Source of the DNA: Syntrophobacterales bacterium
GTDB taxonomy: Bacteria; Desulfobacterota; Syntrophobacteria; BM002
Direction of reading: 5' to 3'
DNA: 7,186 nt
NCBI GenBank assembly: GCA_030601545.1
Contig: JAUVTM010000108.1
Span: 1-7,186 of the forward strand
Every line of letters starts with the position of its first letter. Within the stretch, counting starts at the first letter, position 1. Position numbers and translations under genes: made by a program. The notes beneath the pieces are model-generated. The model made no database searches. It saw only the letters and a list, made by a program, of their open reading frames with translations, and had not been told where the DNA came from. This document shows positions 1 to 5,191 of this stretch, in pieces.

Positions 1-64
1 TGCCCGGTGGCACGCCCATCTTCGTGGTCTCGCGACAGCAATTCTTGAAATATCCGGGCTTAGT
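1..64. mobile_element. Probable end of a second mobile element related to the MITE at 3486-3726 (cut by window edge)
   Basis: The stretch 40-60 (AATTCTTGAAATATCCGGGC plus T) matches 17 of 21 positions of the inner-to-outer reading of the left terminal repeat of the element at 3486-3726, and is followed by TTAG where the other copy has CTAG. The outer end faces right, so the body of the element would lie to the left, mostly outside the window. No transposase coding is visible in these few bases. The FecR stop codon lies just two bases to the right of this end. A chance match cannot be excluded. Confidence 0.45.
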
Positions 65-65
65 G

Positions 66-860
66 TTAGATCAGCAGATCGCGCTTCAAGTTCCACTGCA
101 CCCAGTCGTTCAAATCCTCCTCCATGCTGAACGTCCGCGGCTTAGAAGGAATCCCTTCGGCACTTACCGTAATCTGCTGCATCGCCCCCACAATGCGAAT
201 CCATTCCTCCACGGTCACCCGGTGGGGCCCGGGAACCCGTGTTGGACCTGGAACCCTCTGTATCTGGCTTCCCGGCTCCCCAGGAGCAGGAATCCTTTGT
301 GGTTTACGCACCACCACCTTGCCACGATACACTCTGATCATGGCAGACCTGTCTGCCAGCAAATTCAAGCGAAAGACCGTTCCACGCACTCCCACGATGG
401 CATTGTCTGTTTCCACCTGAACGCCCCTGCTGCTGCCGAAAACATCCTGGATGTTTGCCCACGTCTTTCCCAGCGCCAGGCTGAAGCGAACGTTGCGCTT
501 CGACTGCGCCGGATTATATTCAGCCTTAACCAGCCGAACATCGCTGTCTTCATCGAAACGAATAATACTTCGATCTGGAAGCTGGAGTTCCAAACGACCA
601 CCTTTCATGATCATGATGCGTTCTCCAGCTTGCACGAAGGTGCCAAGCGGCAGTGCACTCCACGACCCTTCCGCTGCGGTCTGCCGCCGCACTTCACCTT
701 GAACGAAAGTTACCCGAGCTCGTTCACCCTCTATGGGAAAAACGAAGGATTCCTGAGCCAGAATAGCTGGGCACAAGCCAAGCAGCATCACCGCAAGCAG
801 CAGGATGCACCAGAACGTATGGGATGTGCTTGGTAGCCACCTCAGTCCAAAATTATTCAT
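66..860 (-). CDS. Exported FecR-domain protein
   Basis: 264 residues. An N-terminal segment with Arg7 followed by a hydrophobic run (about 17-35) and an AILA-Q junction looks like a signal peptide cleaved near residue 35, so the mature protein is predicted periplasmic. Residues about 50-185 fit the FecR domain: a VTFVQGEV start, the W..LPLGTFVQAGERI segment, LELQLPDRSIIRFDEDS, then TDNAIVGVRGTVFRL and a closing RVYRGKVVV strand. The family is best known from the sigma regulator FecR, but in many free-living bacteria the same fold occurs in stand-alone secreted proteins without an adjacent ECF sigma factor, as here. A Pro/Gly-rich linker at about 190-213 contains a tandem RVPGPT-RVPGPH unit, followed by an acidic/Trp C-terminal tail. 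The start at 860 lacks a strong Shine-Dalgarno sequence but gives a complete signal peptide. The 249-base gap to the gene upstream suggests its own promoter or loose operon membership. Specific ligand unknown. Confidence 0.85.
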   Translation of the reverse strand: MNNFGLRWLPSTSHTFWCILLLAVMLLGLCPAILAQESFVFPIEGERARVTFVQGEVRRQTAAEGSWSALPLGTFVQAGERIMIMKGGRLELQLPDRSIIRFDEDSDVRLVKAEYNPAQSKRNVRFSLALGKTWANIQDVFGSSRGVQVETDNAIVGVRGTVFRLNLLADRSAMIRVYRGKVVVRKPQRIPAPGEPGSQIQRVPGPTRVPGPHRVTVEEWIRIVGAMQQITVSAEGIPSKPRTFSMEEDLNDWVQWNLKRDLLI

Positions 861-1109
861 GCCAAACCCGTTCTTCGTTGCTTTAAAAGAGGAGTCGGTT
901 GTAAGTCACTCCACTGATAGAGGGATAACGTGTGTAAAGGAAATTGCAAGCGGTGTTGCTCATTCAATGCAGAATATTCATTAATCCTGAATGGTCCGGT
1001 GGCTCGACTGAGGCTCGTTTAGAGTCCTCAGTCGAAAGCCCTGACGAAGTCAGAATGAGCTGCCGGTTGATCCCTTGCAGTGGAGGACCACGGGAAAATC
1101 CCCGAGCTT
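861..1109. other. Intergenic region between SLH lipoprotein gene and FecR gene
   Basis: This gap holds the hairpin repeat at 1001-1053 and, closer to the FecR gene, AT-rich sequence. On the minus strand TTGCAA and TATCCC occur 16 bases apart (around 948-922), a weak sigma70-like match (4/6 and 3/6) that I do not call as a promoter. No small ORF, tRNA or recognisable non-coding RNA is seen. Confidence 0.5.
1001..1053. repeat. Extragenic palindromic (hairpin) repeat
   Basis: TCGACTGAGG (1004-1013) is perfectly complementary to CCTCAGTCGA (1026-1035) across a 12-base loop, within which CTC and GAG can also pair. A second small hairpin, CTGAC-GAA-GTCAG, follows at 1041-1053. It is located 57 bases beyond the stop codon of the minus-strand SLH gene. 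No T-tract follows on the minus strand, so it does not look like a classical intrinsic terminator. It more resembles an interspersed palindromic repeat that might protect or end the mRNA. Confidence 0.6.
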
Positions 1110-2318
1110 TCAGAAAACCCTGAGTTGCTCTTTCAGTTCCCGTATTGCCAGCAAGGCGTCGGCACCTGAGACAGTTGCCATGGGCCGGAATTCTCCGGTA
1201 CGCTTGTCAGCCACCGTCATTATGTTGCGAGTGGTACATACCATGACAGCATTGAAATAGGGCAGGTCGGCACGTAAGTCAGGAAACGGAGAGGTACTGC
1301 CTATGAATTTGGTGGCTAACTTGTCATCGCGGGTGGCCTTGAGCAGAATATCCTCCAGCATCATGGCATAAGCGGCACGGCTGATCTGCTCATCGGGTCG
1401 AAATGTATGGTTAGGGAAAGGCTCTAGGCCACGAACGCCTATGCGAATGACAGTATCAATGTCATGACGCAGCACATGGTCGACAATATCAGTTGCCGGC
1501 GCCATCTTTACCATTGTTTCAGTCTCCATTTCCAAACCGGACTTTGGCGCCTTAAATGAGGTATCAAAAGTCTTGACGCTTAACTTTTCGTAGATTACCT
1601 CCAGCTTGAGTTCCTCGACGAAAAGTGCAGCCACATCGGCACGGGTAATGGCTTCAACCAGGGCGATCTGCTTGCCCACGGTCGTACCAGGTTGAGCTCT
1701 CTGAATTTTTTGTACCAGTTCCCAGGACCGATTGGCCTCTGCCGTGTACTCGGTATCCAAATCGAGAACTTTACGGTACATGCCGGCGGCTTCAGAGAAC
1801 TTGTAAGACTGCTTGTACGCCTCACCCATAAAGTAGTACGGCGCTGGTGCTTGGTCATCATTGAGAACTGCGTAATCGAAGTTCTGTTTCGCATCTTCTA
1901 GCCAACCTTTCGGCTTGGTCATGGTGAAAACGCGAATATAGCCTACGCGTGCGAAAACCTTTTGCTCCTTGTCTTTGGCGTATTTCTTGCCGCTCTTTAG
2001 ACTGTCGAAGGCCTTGTCGAGAAGTCTCTCCTTTTCTTGTATGTCCTGAACCTTGACATATCTGGCGGCCTGAACCAGTCCCATCCCCACGTGCGCAGGG
2101 CCGTATTTGGGAGCTAACTCAAGGGCTAAAGTGAATTCTCTCTGGGCCTCGTCAAGGTCCCCTTTTTCAAAAGATCTCATGCCATTGTTGGTGTGATGTT
2201 CAGGAGTGTCCATTACGCTTTCGGGCGCTCTCACCTTGGCGCAACCGACAAACAATGCCAGTGAAAAAACCAGGAGGGCTGTCAATGTCCATAGTCTCAA
2301 AAAGGTATGGCTCTTCAT
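1110..2318 (-). CDS. TPR and S-layer-homology (SLH) domain lipoprotein
   Basis: 402 residues from the chosen start. A short basic N-terminus, a hydrophobic run and the lipobox LFVGC (Cys26) followed by Ala predict a lipoprotein sorted to the outer membrane. Residues about 40-205 are helical and contain TPR-type repeats, clearest at 41-75 (NNGMRSFEKGDLDEAQREFTLALELAP) and about 158-192 (APYYFMGEAYKQ..KFSEAAGMYRKVLDLD). The C-terminal half carries SLH repeats: a half repeat with ITRADVAALF (224-233), a fuller one at about 274-324 with G..PFPNHTFRPDEQISRAAYAMML, and a third at about 344-395 with SPFPDLRAD..GEFRPMATVSGADALL. SLH domains bind cell-wall polymers, so this protein could tie the outer membrane to peptidoglycan. 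Start choice: GGGGAGG (2327-2333) lies 8 bases before ATG 2318; the ATG at 2324 is too close to it and the GTG at 2411 has no ribosome site. Follows the LPP20 gene by 131 bases and is probably co-transcribed with it. Confidence 0.85.
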   Translation of the reverse strand: MKSHTFLRLWTLTALLVFSLALFVGCAKVRAPESVMDTPEHHTNNGMRSFEKGDLDEAQREFTLALELAPKYGPAHVGMGLVQAARYVKVQDIQEKERLLDKAFDSLKSGKKYAKDKEQKVFARVGYIRVFTMTKPKGWLEDAKQNFDYAVLNDDQAPAPYYFMGEAYKQSYKFSEAAGMYRKVLDLDTEYTAEANRSWELVQKIQRAQPGTTVGKQIALVEAITRADVAALFVEELKLEVIYEKLSVKTFDTSFKAPKSGLEMETETMVKMAPATDIVDHVLRHDIDTVIRIGVRGLEPFPNHTFRPDEQISRAAYAMMLEDILLKATRDDKLATKFIGSTSPFPDLRADLPYFNAVMVCTTRNIMTVADKRTGEFRPMATVSGADALLAIRELKEQLRVF

Positions 2319-2326
2319 CTCCATAT

Positions 2327-2356
2327 CCTCCCCGCAACCCAGTTCCAGCGGGTTGC
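2327..2356 (-). promoter_or_regulatory. Stem-loop abutting the Shine-Dalgarno site of the SLH lipoprotein gene
   Basis: On the minus strand GCAACCC (2356-2350) and GGGTTGC (2340-2334) form a perfect 7-bp stem with a 9-base loop. The stem is directly followed by the GGGGAGG ribosome site (2333-2327) and the ATG at 2318. Such a placement can hold the ribosome site accessible or limit its loading; function is inferred from position only. Confidence 0.5.
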
Positions 2357-2449
2357 TACCAGTTTCCTCCTCAGGCACGATTCTTTGCTCAGTCCTAAAA
2401 AACCATGCCACGCGTGTCTATCTAGCTCGGGAATCAATCGTCCCTGGAG

Positions 2450-3286
2450 TTAATCCAGAACAACCATGACCCGGCACTTCTGCAGGAAGCTCAAGTTCTC
2501 CGCAGCGCTCGTTAACTTGGCGGCATCAACATCAGAGATAACCACATCACATTTGGCCGCGCCGGACGTCCGCACTGCTTTAATGATCACAGGTCTGTCT
2601 GTCACCCTACTGTTTCCCTGGGCGGCACTCAGGTCTTTGGCATAGCCTACCATGCCTTGCCGCACCGCGAATTCTCGATCCACCATGGCAGAGCCATAGA
2701 TTTCCTTGCCACTCTCATCAACAATCTTCGGTGCCATGGCCGGACGTGCGCCCAGGCCGCGGGCATCTATCACCAGCCCAGTGTAAACCTGGGAGGTAGG
2801 CATCTCTGTGCCCGCTGGCGGCATCGGGAACGTTCCCACCGGAGTCGGGGGCAGGATAACGTTGGCGAACTCACCACCCAGACTCATGACCATTGTCACT
2901 TCCACAGAACCGTCACTCATGTAGGCAGTATCGATTACCTGGGCATTCCGGACAACACCCTGAACTGAGGTGCGAATAATGTCACTTCTAACGGTGAAGT
3001 CCTTGACCAGGGTCATGGAGTCCACCTGGACACCCTGGCTGATCTCCAAGAGGTTTCGGCGAGCAACCGTAATAGCAGCTCGTCTGGCCATCGCCCTGGC
3101 CTGGGCCATGTTGGCAGGCTTGGCCGGCGGGGCCCCAATTCCCACAGCGACAACCTTTCCCGCACTCCAATTGATGCTGCCATGGTCGAACTGTTGGACC
3201 ACCTCACCCTGAGCCCAGACCATGGCACCTACCATGAGAACTACCGACACAAAAACGACTATGGCAAACGCTACAGTTTTTCTCAT
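2450..3286 (-). CDS. Exported LPP20-domain protein (FlgP-related family) with an extra C-terminal domain
   Basis: 278 residues. MRK plus a hydrophobic run ending MVWA-Q predicts a signal peptide cut near residue 25. There is no lipobox Cys, so unlike classical LPP20/FlgP proteins it is probably soluble in the periplasm or integrated in a complex. Residues about 40-140 match the LPP20 pattern: GKVVAVGIG, an ARAMARRAAITVARRNLLE helix, QGVQVDSMTLV, SDIIRTSVQGVVRNAQVID, then DGSVEVTMVMSL. A Pro-rich linker (about 145-165) leads to a second domain (about 167-278) opening YTGLVIDARGLGARPAMAPKI and holding two Cys (246, 271), whose function I do not know. FlgP of Vibrio is about half this length. 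Start 3286 is chosen because GGAGGAGG (3292-3299) lies 5 bases upstream and it begins the signal peptide; the GTG at 3442 would bury it. First gene of the minus-strand unit, divergent from the FlgT-like gene. Confidence 0.85.
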   Translation of the reverse strand: MRKTVAFAIVVFVSVVLMVGAMVWAQGEVVQQFDHGSINWSAGKVVAVGIGAPPAKPANMAQARAMARRAAITVARRNLLEISQGVQVDSMTLVKDFTVRSDIIRTSVQGVVRNAQVIDTAYMSDGSVEVTMVMSLGGEFANVILPPTPVGTFPMPPAGTEMPTSQVYTGLVIDARGLGARPAMAPKIVDESGKEIYGSAMVDREFAVRQGMVGYAKDLSAAQGNSRVTDRPVIIKAVRTSGAAKCDVVISDVDAAKLTSAAENLSFLQKCRVMVVLD

Positions 3287-3492
3287 GCTATCCTCCTCCG
3301 CCTTTTCTCCGGGCCGGTTTGGTTGACCCAAGCCCACGTCAGAAAATTCAGCATGGAAATAGGCAAAAGGCCCGGCTTTCAGACCAGGCCCCCTTTCCCC
3401 GGCATTTTCGCTCAGTTCTTGGCGGGCAGCCACACTACCCACGCTGTCCCACCGATTCTCACCTCACGCCGTTCCATGTTGATGTACTAGCC

Positions 3493-3533
3493 CGGATTAT
3501 TCATGAATCCCTTTTGGCTTCATGAACAATCCG
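3493..3533. repeat. Hairpin at the left end of the MITE-like element
   Basis: CGGATTATTCATGAA (3493-3507) and TTCATGAACAATCCG (3519-3533) are complementary at 14 of 15 positions around an 11-base loop. It is thus a subterminal palindrome that reuses the terminal repeat sequence. Confidence 0.75.
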
Positions 3534-3545
3534 CCCTTCAGGCCA

Positions 3546-3577
3546 TTCGACAAGCTCATGGTCCTGAGCCTGTCGAA
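3546..3577. repeat. REP-like palindrome within the MITE
   Basis: TTCGACAAGCTCA (3546-3558) pairs with TGAGCCTGTCGAA (3565-3577) with a single mismatch around a 6-base loop. The GCTCA/TGTCGAA type of palindrome is a widespread interspersed repeat in environmental bacterial genomes, from general knowledge, and may have its own history inside this element. Confidence 0.7.
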
Positions 3578-3605
3578 GGACTTCGACTTCGGCCTTTGTA
3601 GGCCT

Positions 3606-3629
3606 CCGCTCAGGGCTAGCCTTGAGCGG
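3606..3629. repeat. Hairpin with CTAG tetraloop within the MITE
   Basis: CCGCTCAGGG (3606-3615) and CCTTGAGCGG (3620-3629) form a 10-bp stem with one G-T pair, leaving a CTAG tetraloop. The CTAG word also borders the whole element. Confidence 0.65.
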
Positions 3630-3649
3630 GTGCAAAGCACCCTGTCGAA

Positions 3650-3682
3650 ACCCGCAACAAAGATTTTCAAGTTGTTGCGGGT
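3650..3682. repeat. Perfect 11-bp inverted repeat within the MITE
   Basis: ACCCGCAACAA (3650-3660) and TTGTTGCGGGT (3672-3682) are perfectly complementary around an 11-base loop. An alternative pairing exists between AGCACCC (3636-3642) and GGGTGCT (3679-3685), so the folded leader could switch between two structures. Confidence 0.7.
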
Positions 3683-3686
3683 GCTT

Positions 3687-3713
3687 ATTCACGAATCCTA
3701 AAGATTCGTGAAT
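3687..3713. repeat. Perfect hairpin at the right end of the MITE-like element
   Basis: ATTCACGAATC (3687-3697) and GATTCGTGAAT (3703-3713) are perfectly complementary with a 5-base CTAAA loop. Its left arm resembles, in direct orientation, the left terminal repeat of the element (TTATTCAYGAATCC at 3497-3510 and 3685-3698). Confidence 0.75.
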
Positions 3714-3728
3714 TATGCAGGCTAGTGC

Positions 3729-3758
3729 CTTATACCTTCTTCAGCCCCGATTTGTCAA
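3729..3758 (-). promoter_or_regulatory. Sigma70-type promoter for the LPP20-SLH unit
   Basis: On the minus strand TTGACA (3758-3753) is a perfect -35 hexamer and TATAAG (3734-3729) matches five of six -10 bases, with an 18-base spacer. Transcription would start near 3721-3723, inside the CTAG/terminal repeat of the MITE-like element, giving a leader of about 436 bases before the ATG at 3286. No nearer promoter of similar quality is seen between the element and the gene. Confidence 0.65.
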
Positions 3759-3803
3759 ACAATCAGTACAATGACAATGCCGGCACCCATACATAGCCAG
3801 GAT

Positions 3804-3815
3804 ATCTCATGAGAT
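3804..3815. promoter_or_regulatory. Perfect 12-bp palindrome between divergent promoters (candidate operator)
   Basis: ATCTCATGAGAT is a perfect dyad. It ends 9 bases before the plus-strand -35 box and lies 45 bases from the minus-strand -35 box, a position suited to a dimeric regulator acting on both units. It is followed by a run of six T on the plus strand (3815-3820), but with only a four-base stem around a CATG loop it is a poor terminator. Confidence 0.4.
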
Positions 3816-3824
3816 TTTTTGTCG

Positions 3825-3854
3825 TTGACAGGTTAGAAGCAGTTTTGTTATCAT
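3825..3854 (+). promoter_or_regulatory. Sigma70-type promoter for the FlgT-like/CsgG unit
   Basis: TTGACA (3825-3830) is a perfect -35 hexamer and TATCAT (3849-3854) matches five of six -10 bases, with an 18-base spacer and a TG one base before the -10 (extended -10). The start would fall near 3861, giving a leader of about 120 bases to the ATG at 3983. Confidence 0.65.
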
Positions 3855-3982
3855 TACTAAATATTTTGAATCATTAGATAAGATTGGCTCTTTCTCGATC
3901 CCGAGTTCTCGAAGGTTTCTTCTTTACTCTTGTTGCTTAGGCCAAACCCAACCAAAACCATTCAACAATTTGGATAGAAATC

Positions 3983-5134
3983 ATGCGTTACTCTCACCTA
4001 GTTCTGTTGCTCGTTTTTCTTGTTGGTATCGTCCCTCAAATAGCAATGAGCCAGCCCACTACCGTAGAGAGCCAAGGAGTGGCCGCCATCGTTCGGGGTA
4101 ATCTGGACATTTCTCGTGATAAGGCCATTGAAGATGCCCTCCGTAATGCTGTGGAACAGGCTACAGGTAGTTTTATTGAGAATGAAACTCTGGTGGAAAA
4201 TTACCAACTGCTTTCTGACAAGATATATTCGCAGTCCAGGGGATACGTTCAAACGTATGAAGTGCTCGACGAGAAGGTGGACGAGGGTCTTTACCGGGTC
4301 ACCATCCAAGCAACCGTGGCGAGCGGTGAACTCAAGAACGATCTGCGCGCCCTCAACGTCCTGATGCGCCAAGTGCGAAAGCCACGGGTTATGGTTCTTT
4401 TCGAAGAAACCATGTCTGAGGGAGTCAACAGCGGGAAATTGGCCGAAGATGCCGTCTCAAAAGTGTTTCTTGACAACGGTTTCAAACTGGTGGATGCCAA
4501 CACTGTCCGCCGCAACCTAGGCCAGGACAAAGTACGGGGGCTGCTGGCAGGAGATGGTCGAGTTGCCGCGGTAATCAGTGACAAATATGGAGCTGAAATG
4601 CTTCTTTTGGGCACTGCCCAGGCTGTCACCAACCAGGTGATCATTGGGGATATTAAGATAAACAGCAACCAGGCAGTAATCAGCGCAAAGCTAGTCAGAG
4701 CCGACACCGGTGAGGTCAAGGTATCCGAGACTCGTCAAGCCGCCAAGCCCCATGTAAATAGCCTTGCCGGCATTCAAATGGCCATAAGTGAGGCCAGCGA
4801 GCTGTTGGCCAACGATATGATAGATAAGATCATCCAGATTTTCCGTGAAGAGGTTTACAACATAGCCAATGTTAATCTTACTATCTTCGGTTTGCAGGGA
4901 TACGGCCATCTTCAGGAAGTCATTCAGCTCATTTCAGACAACGTTAGAGGAATTAAAGAGATCTACCAGCGAAACTACACCATGGGAACAGCTGAACTGG
5001 AAGTGGAACTAACCGGCAGCACCCAATCCCTGGCCGCGGATCTCACCACCAGAGAGTTTGGCAATTATAAATTCGACATCAAAGAGTCAACCCATAACCA
5101 GCTTCAGGTTTATATCACTTCGACCAATCGCTGA
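3983..5134 (+). CDS. FlgT-like exported protein (FlgT N-terminal domain plus TolB-like domain)
   Basis: 383 residues, close to the length of Vibrio FlgT. MRYSHL plus a hydrophobic run and AMS-Q predicts a signal peptide cut near residue 23, so a periplasmic protein. Residues about 28-120 fit the FlgT N-terminal domain: GVAAIVRGNLDISRDKAIEDALRNAVEQATG, then DKIYSQSRGYVQTYEVLDE and a GLYRVTIQATV strand. Residues about 132-285 form a TolB-N/CsgG-like alpha/beta domain (KPRVMVLFEE, helix, GFKLVDANTVRRNL, YGAEMLLLGTAQ, KLVRADTGEV). Residues about 292-380 (VNLTIFGLQGYG, VRGIKEIYQRNYTMGTAELEVELTG, TREFGNYKFDIKE) look like a small ferredoxin-like alpha/beta domain. In Vibrio, FlgT builds the H-ring of the sodium-driven flagellar motor; here no flagellar genes adjoin, so a general ring or envelope role is inferred. 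The ribosome site is weak (GGA at 3972-3974). First gene of the plus-strand unit, 57 bases before the CsgG-like gene. Confidence 0.8.
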   Translation: MRYSHLVLLLVFLVGIVPQIAMSQPTTVESQGVAAIVRGNLDISRDKAIEDALRNAVEQATGSFIENETLVENYQLLSDKIYSQSRGYVQTYEVLDEKVDEGLYRVTIQATVASGELKNDLRALNVLMRQVRKPRVMVLFEETMSEGVNSGKLAEDAVSKVFLDNGFKLVDANTVRRNLGQDKVRGLLAGDGRVAAVISDKYGAEMLLLGTAQAVTNQVIIGDIKINSNQAVISAKLVRADTGEVKVSETRQAAKPHVNSLAGIQMAISEASELLANDMIDKIIQIFREEVYNIANVNLTIFGLQGYGHLQEVIQLISDNVRGIKEIYQRNYTMGTAELEVELTGSTQSLAADLTTREFGNYKFDIKESTHNQLQVYITSTNR

Positions 5135-5184
5135 TTGCTGCCATTGGACAGGGGTAGGCTTTGGACTGGTGGCAATCAGGGAGG
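5131..5184 (+). promoter_or_regulatory. Intercistronic stem-loop spanning a stop codon and reaching the next ribosome site
   Basis: In RNA, CTGATTGCTGCCA (5131-5143) pairs over all 13 positions with TGGTGGCAATCAG (5167-5179), including two G-U wobbles, around a 23-base loop. The 5' arm contains the TGA stop of the FlgT-like gene, and the last bases of the 3' arm enter the AGGGAGG ribosome site (5178-5184) of the CsgG-like gene. Ribosomes finishing the first gene would melt the stem, so translational coupling is a natural reading. This is inferred from sequence alone. Confidence 0.55.
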
Positions 5185-5191
5185 CTATCTA

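Larger units (their letters stand above)
3486..3726. mobile_element. MITE-like non-autonomous element, about 241 bp
   Basis: The ends are inverted repeats: 3486-3509 (ACTAGCCCGGATTATTCATG then AATC) against the reverse complement of 3703-3726 matches 20 of 24 positions. CTAG occurs at both borders (3487-3490 and 3722-3725) and, being palindromic, may be a 4-bp target duplication rather than part of the repeat. The interior has no transposase and is a chain of hairpins: 3493-3533 (15-bp arms, one mismatch), 3546-3577, 3606-3629, 3650-3682 and 3687-3713. Non-autonomous elements of this build are moved by a transposase encoded elsewhere. The family is not identified here; a CTAG target would suit IS5-like enzymes but this is only a hint. 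Confidence 0.7.
3287..3982. other. Divergent control region, 696 bases
   Basis: No protein-coding gene is supported here. From left to right it holds a GC-rich leader next to the LPP20 gene (3287-3485), the MITE-like element (3486-3726), the minus-strand promoter (3729-3758), a spacer with three ACAAT words (3759, 3768, 3774) and a 12-bp palindrome (3804-3815), the plus-strand promoter (3825-3854), and a leader of about 120 bases before the FlgT-like ATG. The leader 3287-3485 contains no riboswitch consensus that I can recognise. Confidence 0.7.

Noticed and set aside
24..836. 270-codon open frame on the plus strand
   Set aside because: It lies antisense to the FecR gene, whose protein has a signal peptide and a clear FecR domain. 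The plus-strand product is rich in His, Pro and Arg with no domain pattern.
2319..2411. Longer start (GTG at 2411) for the SLH lipoprotein
   Set aside because: It would bury the signal peptide behind 31 charged and polar residues and has no ribosome site, whereas GGGGAGG precedes ATG 2318 at good spacing.
2657..2968. 103-codon open frame on the plus strand
   Set aside because: It is antisense to the well-supported LPP20 gene and has no recognisable domain or ribosome site.
3287..3442. Longer start (GTG at 3442) for the LPP20 protein
   Set aside because: The signal peptide and a strong GGAGGAGG site both point to ATG 3286.
3287..3485. Riboswitch (for example c-di-GMP type) in the LPP20 leader
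   Set aside because: G-rich stretches and AAAGCC-like words are present, but I could not lay out the conserved core and paired elements of any known class.
3501..3692. 63-codon open frame on the minus strand
   Set aside because: It is the translation of palindromic repeats inside the MITE-like element. The LRQAQDHELVE string is a typical spurious product of such repeats.
3804..3820. Intrinsic terminator (palindrome followed by six T)
   Set aside because: After leaving a loop, only four weak base pairs remain, and it lies between two divergent promoters where no transcript needs to end.
5144..5166. CRISPR-like or tRNA-like structure in the gaps
   Set aside because: No regularly spaced direct repeats and no cloverleaf with T-loop consensus occur anywhere in the intergenic stretches.
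5135..5191. TTG start directly after the FlgT-like stop codon
   Set aside because: Its extension is part of the intercistronic stem-loop and lacks a ribosome site. ATG 5192 has one and starts the lipoprotein signal.
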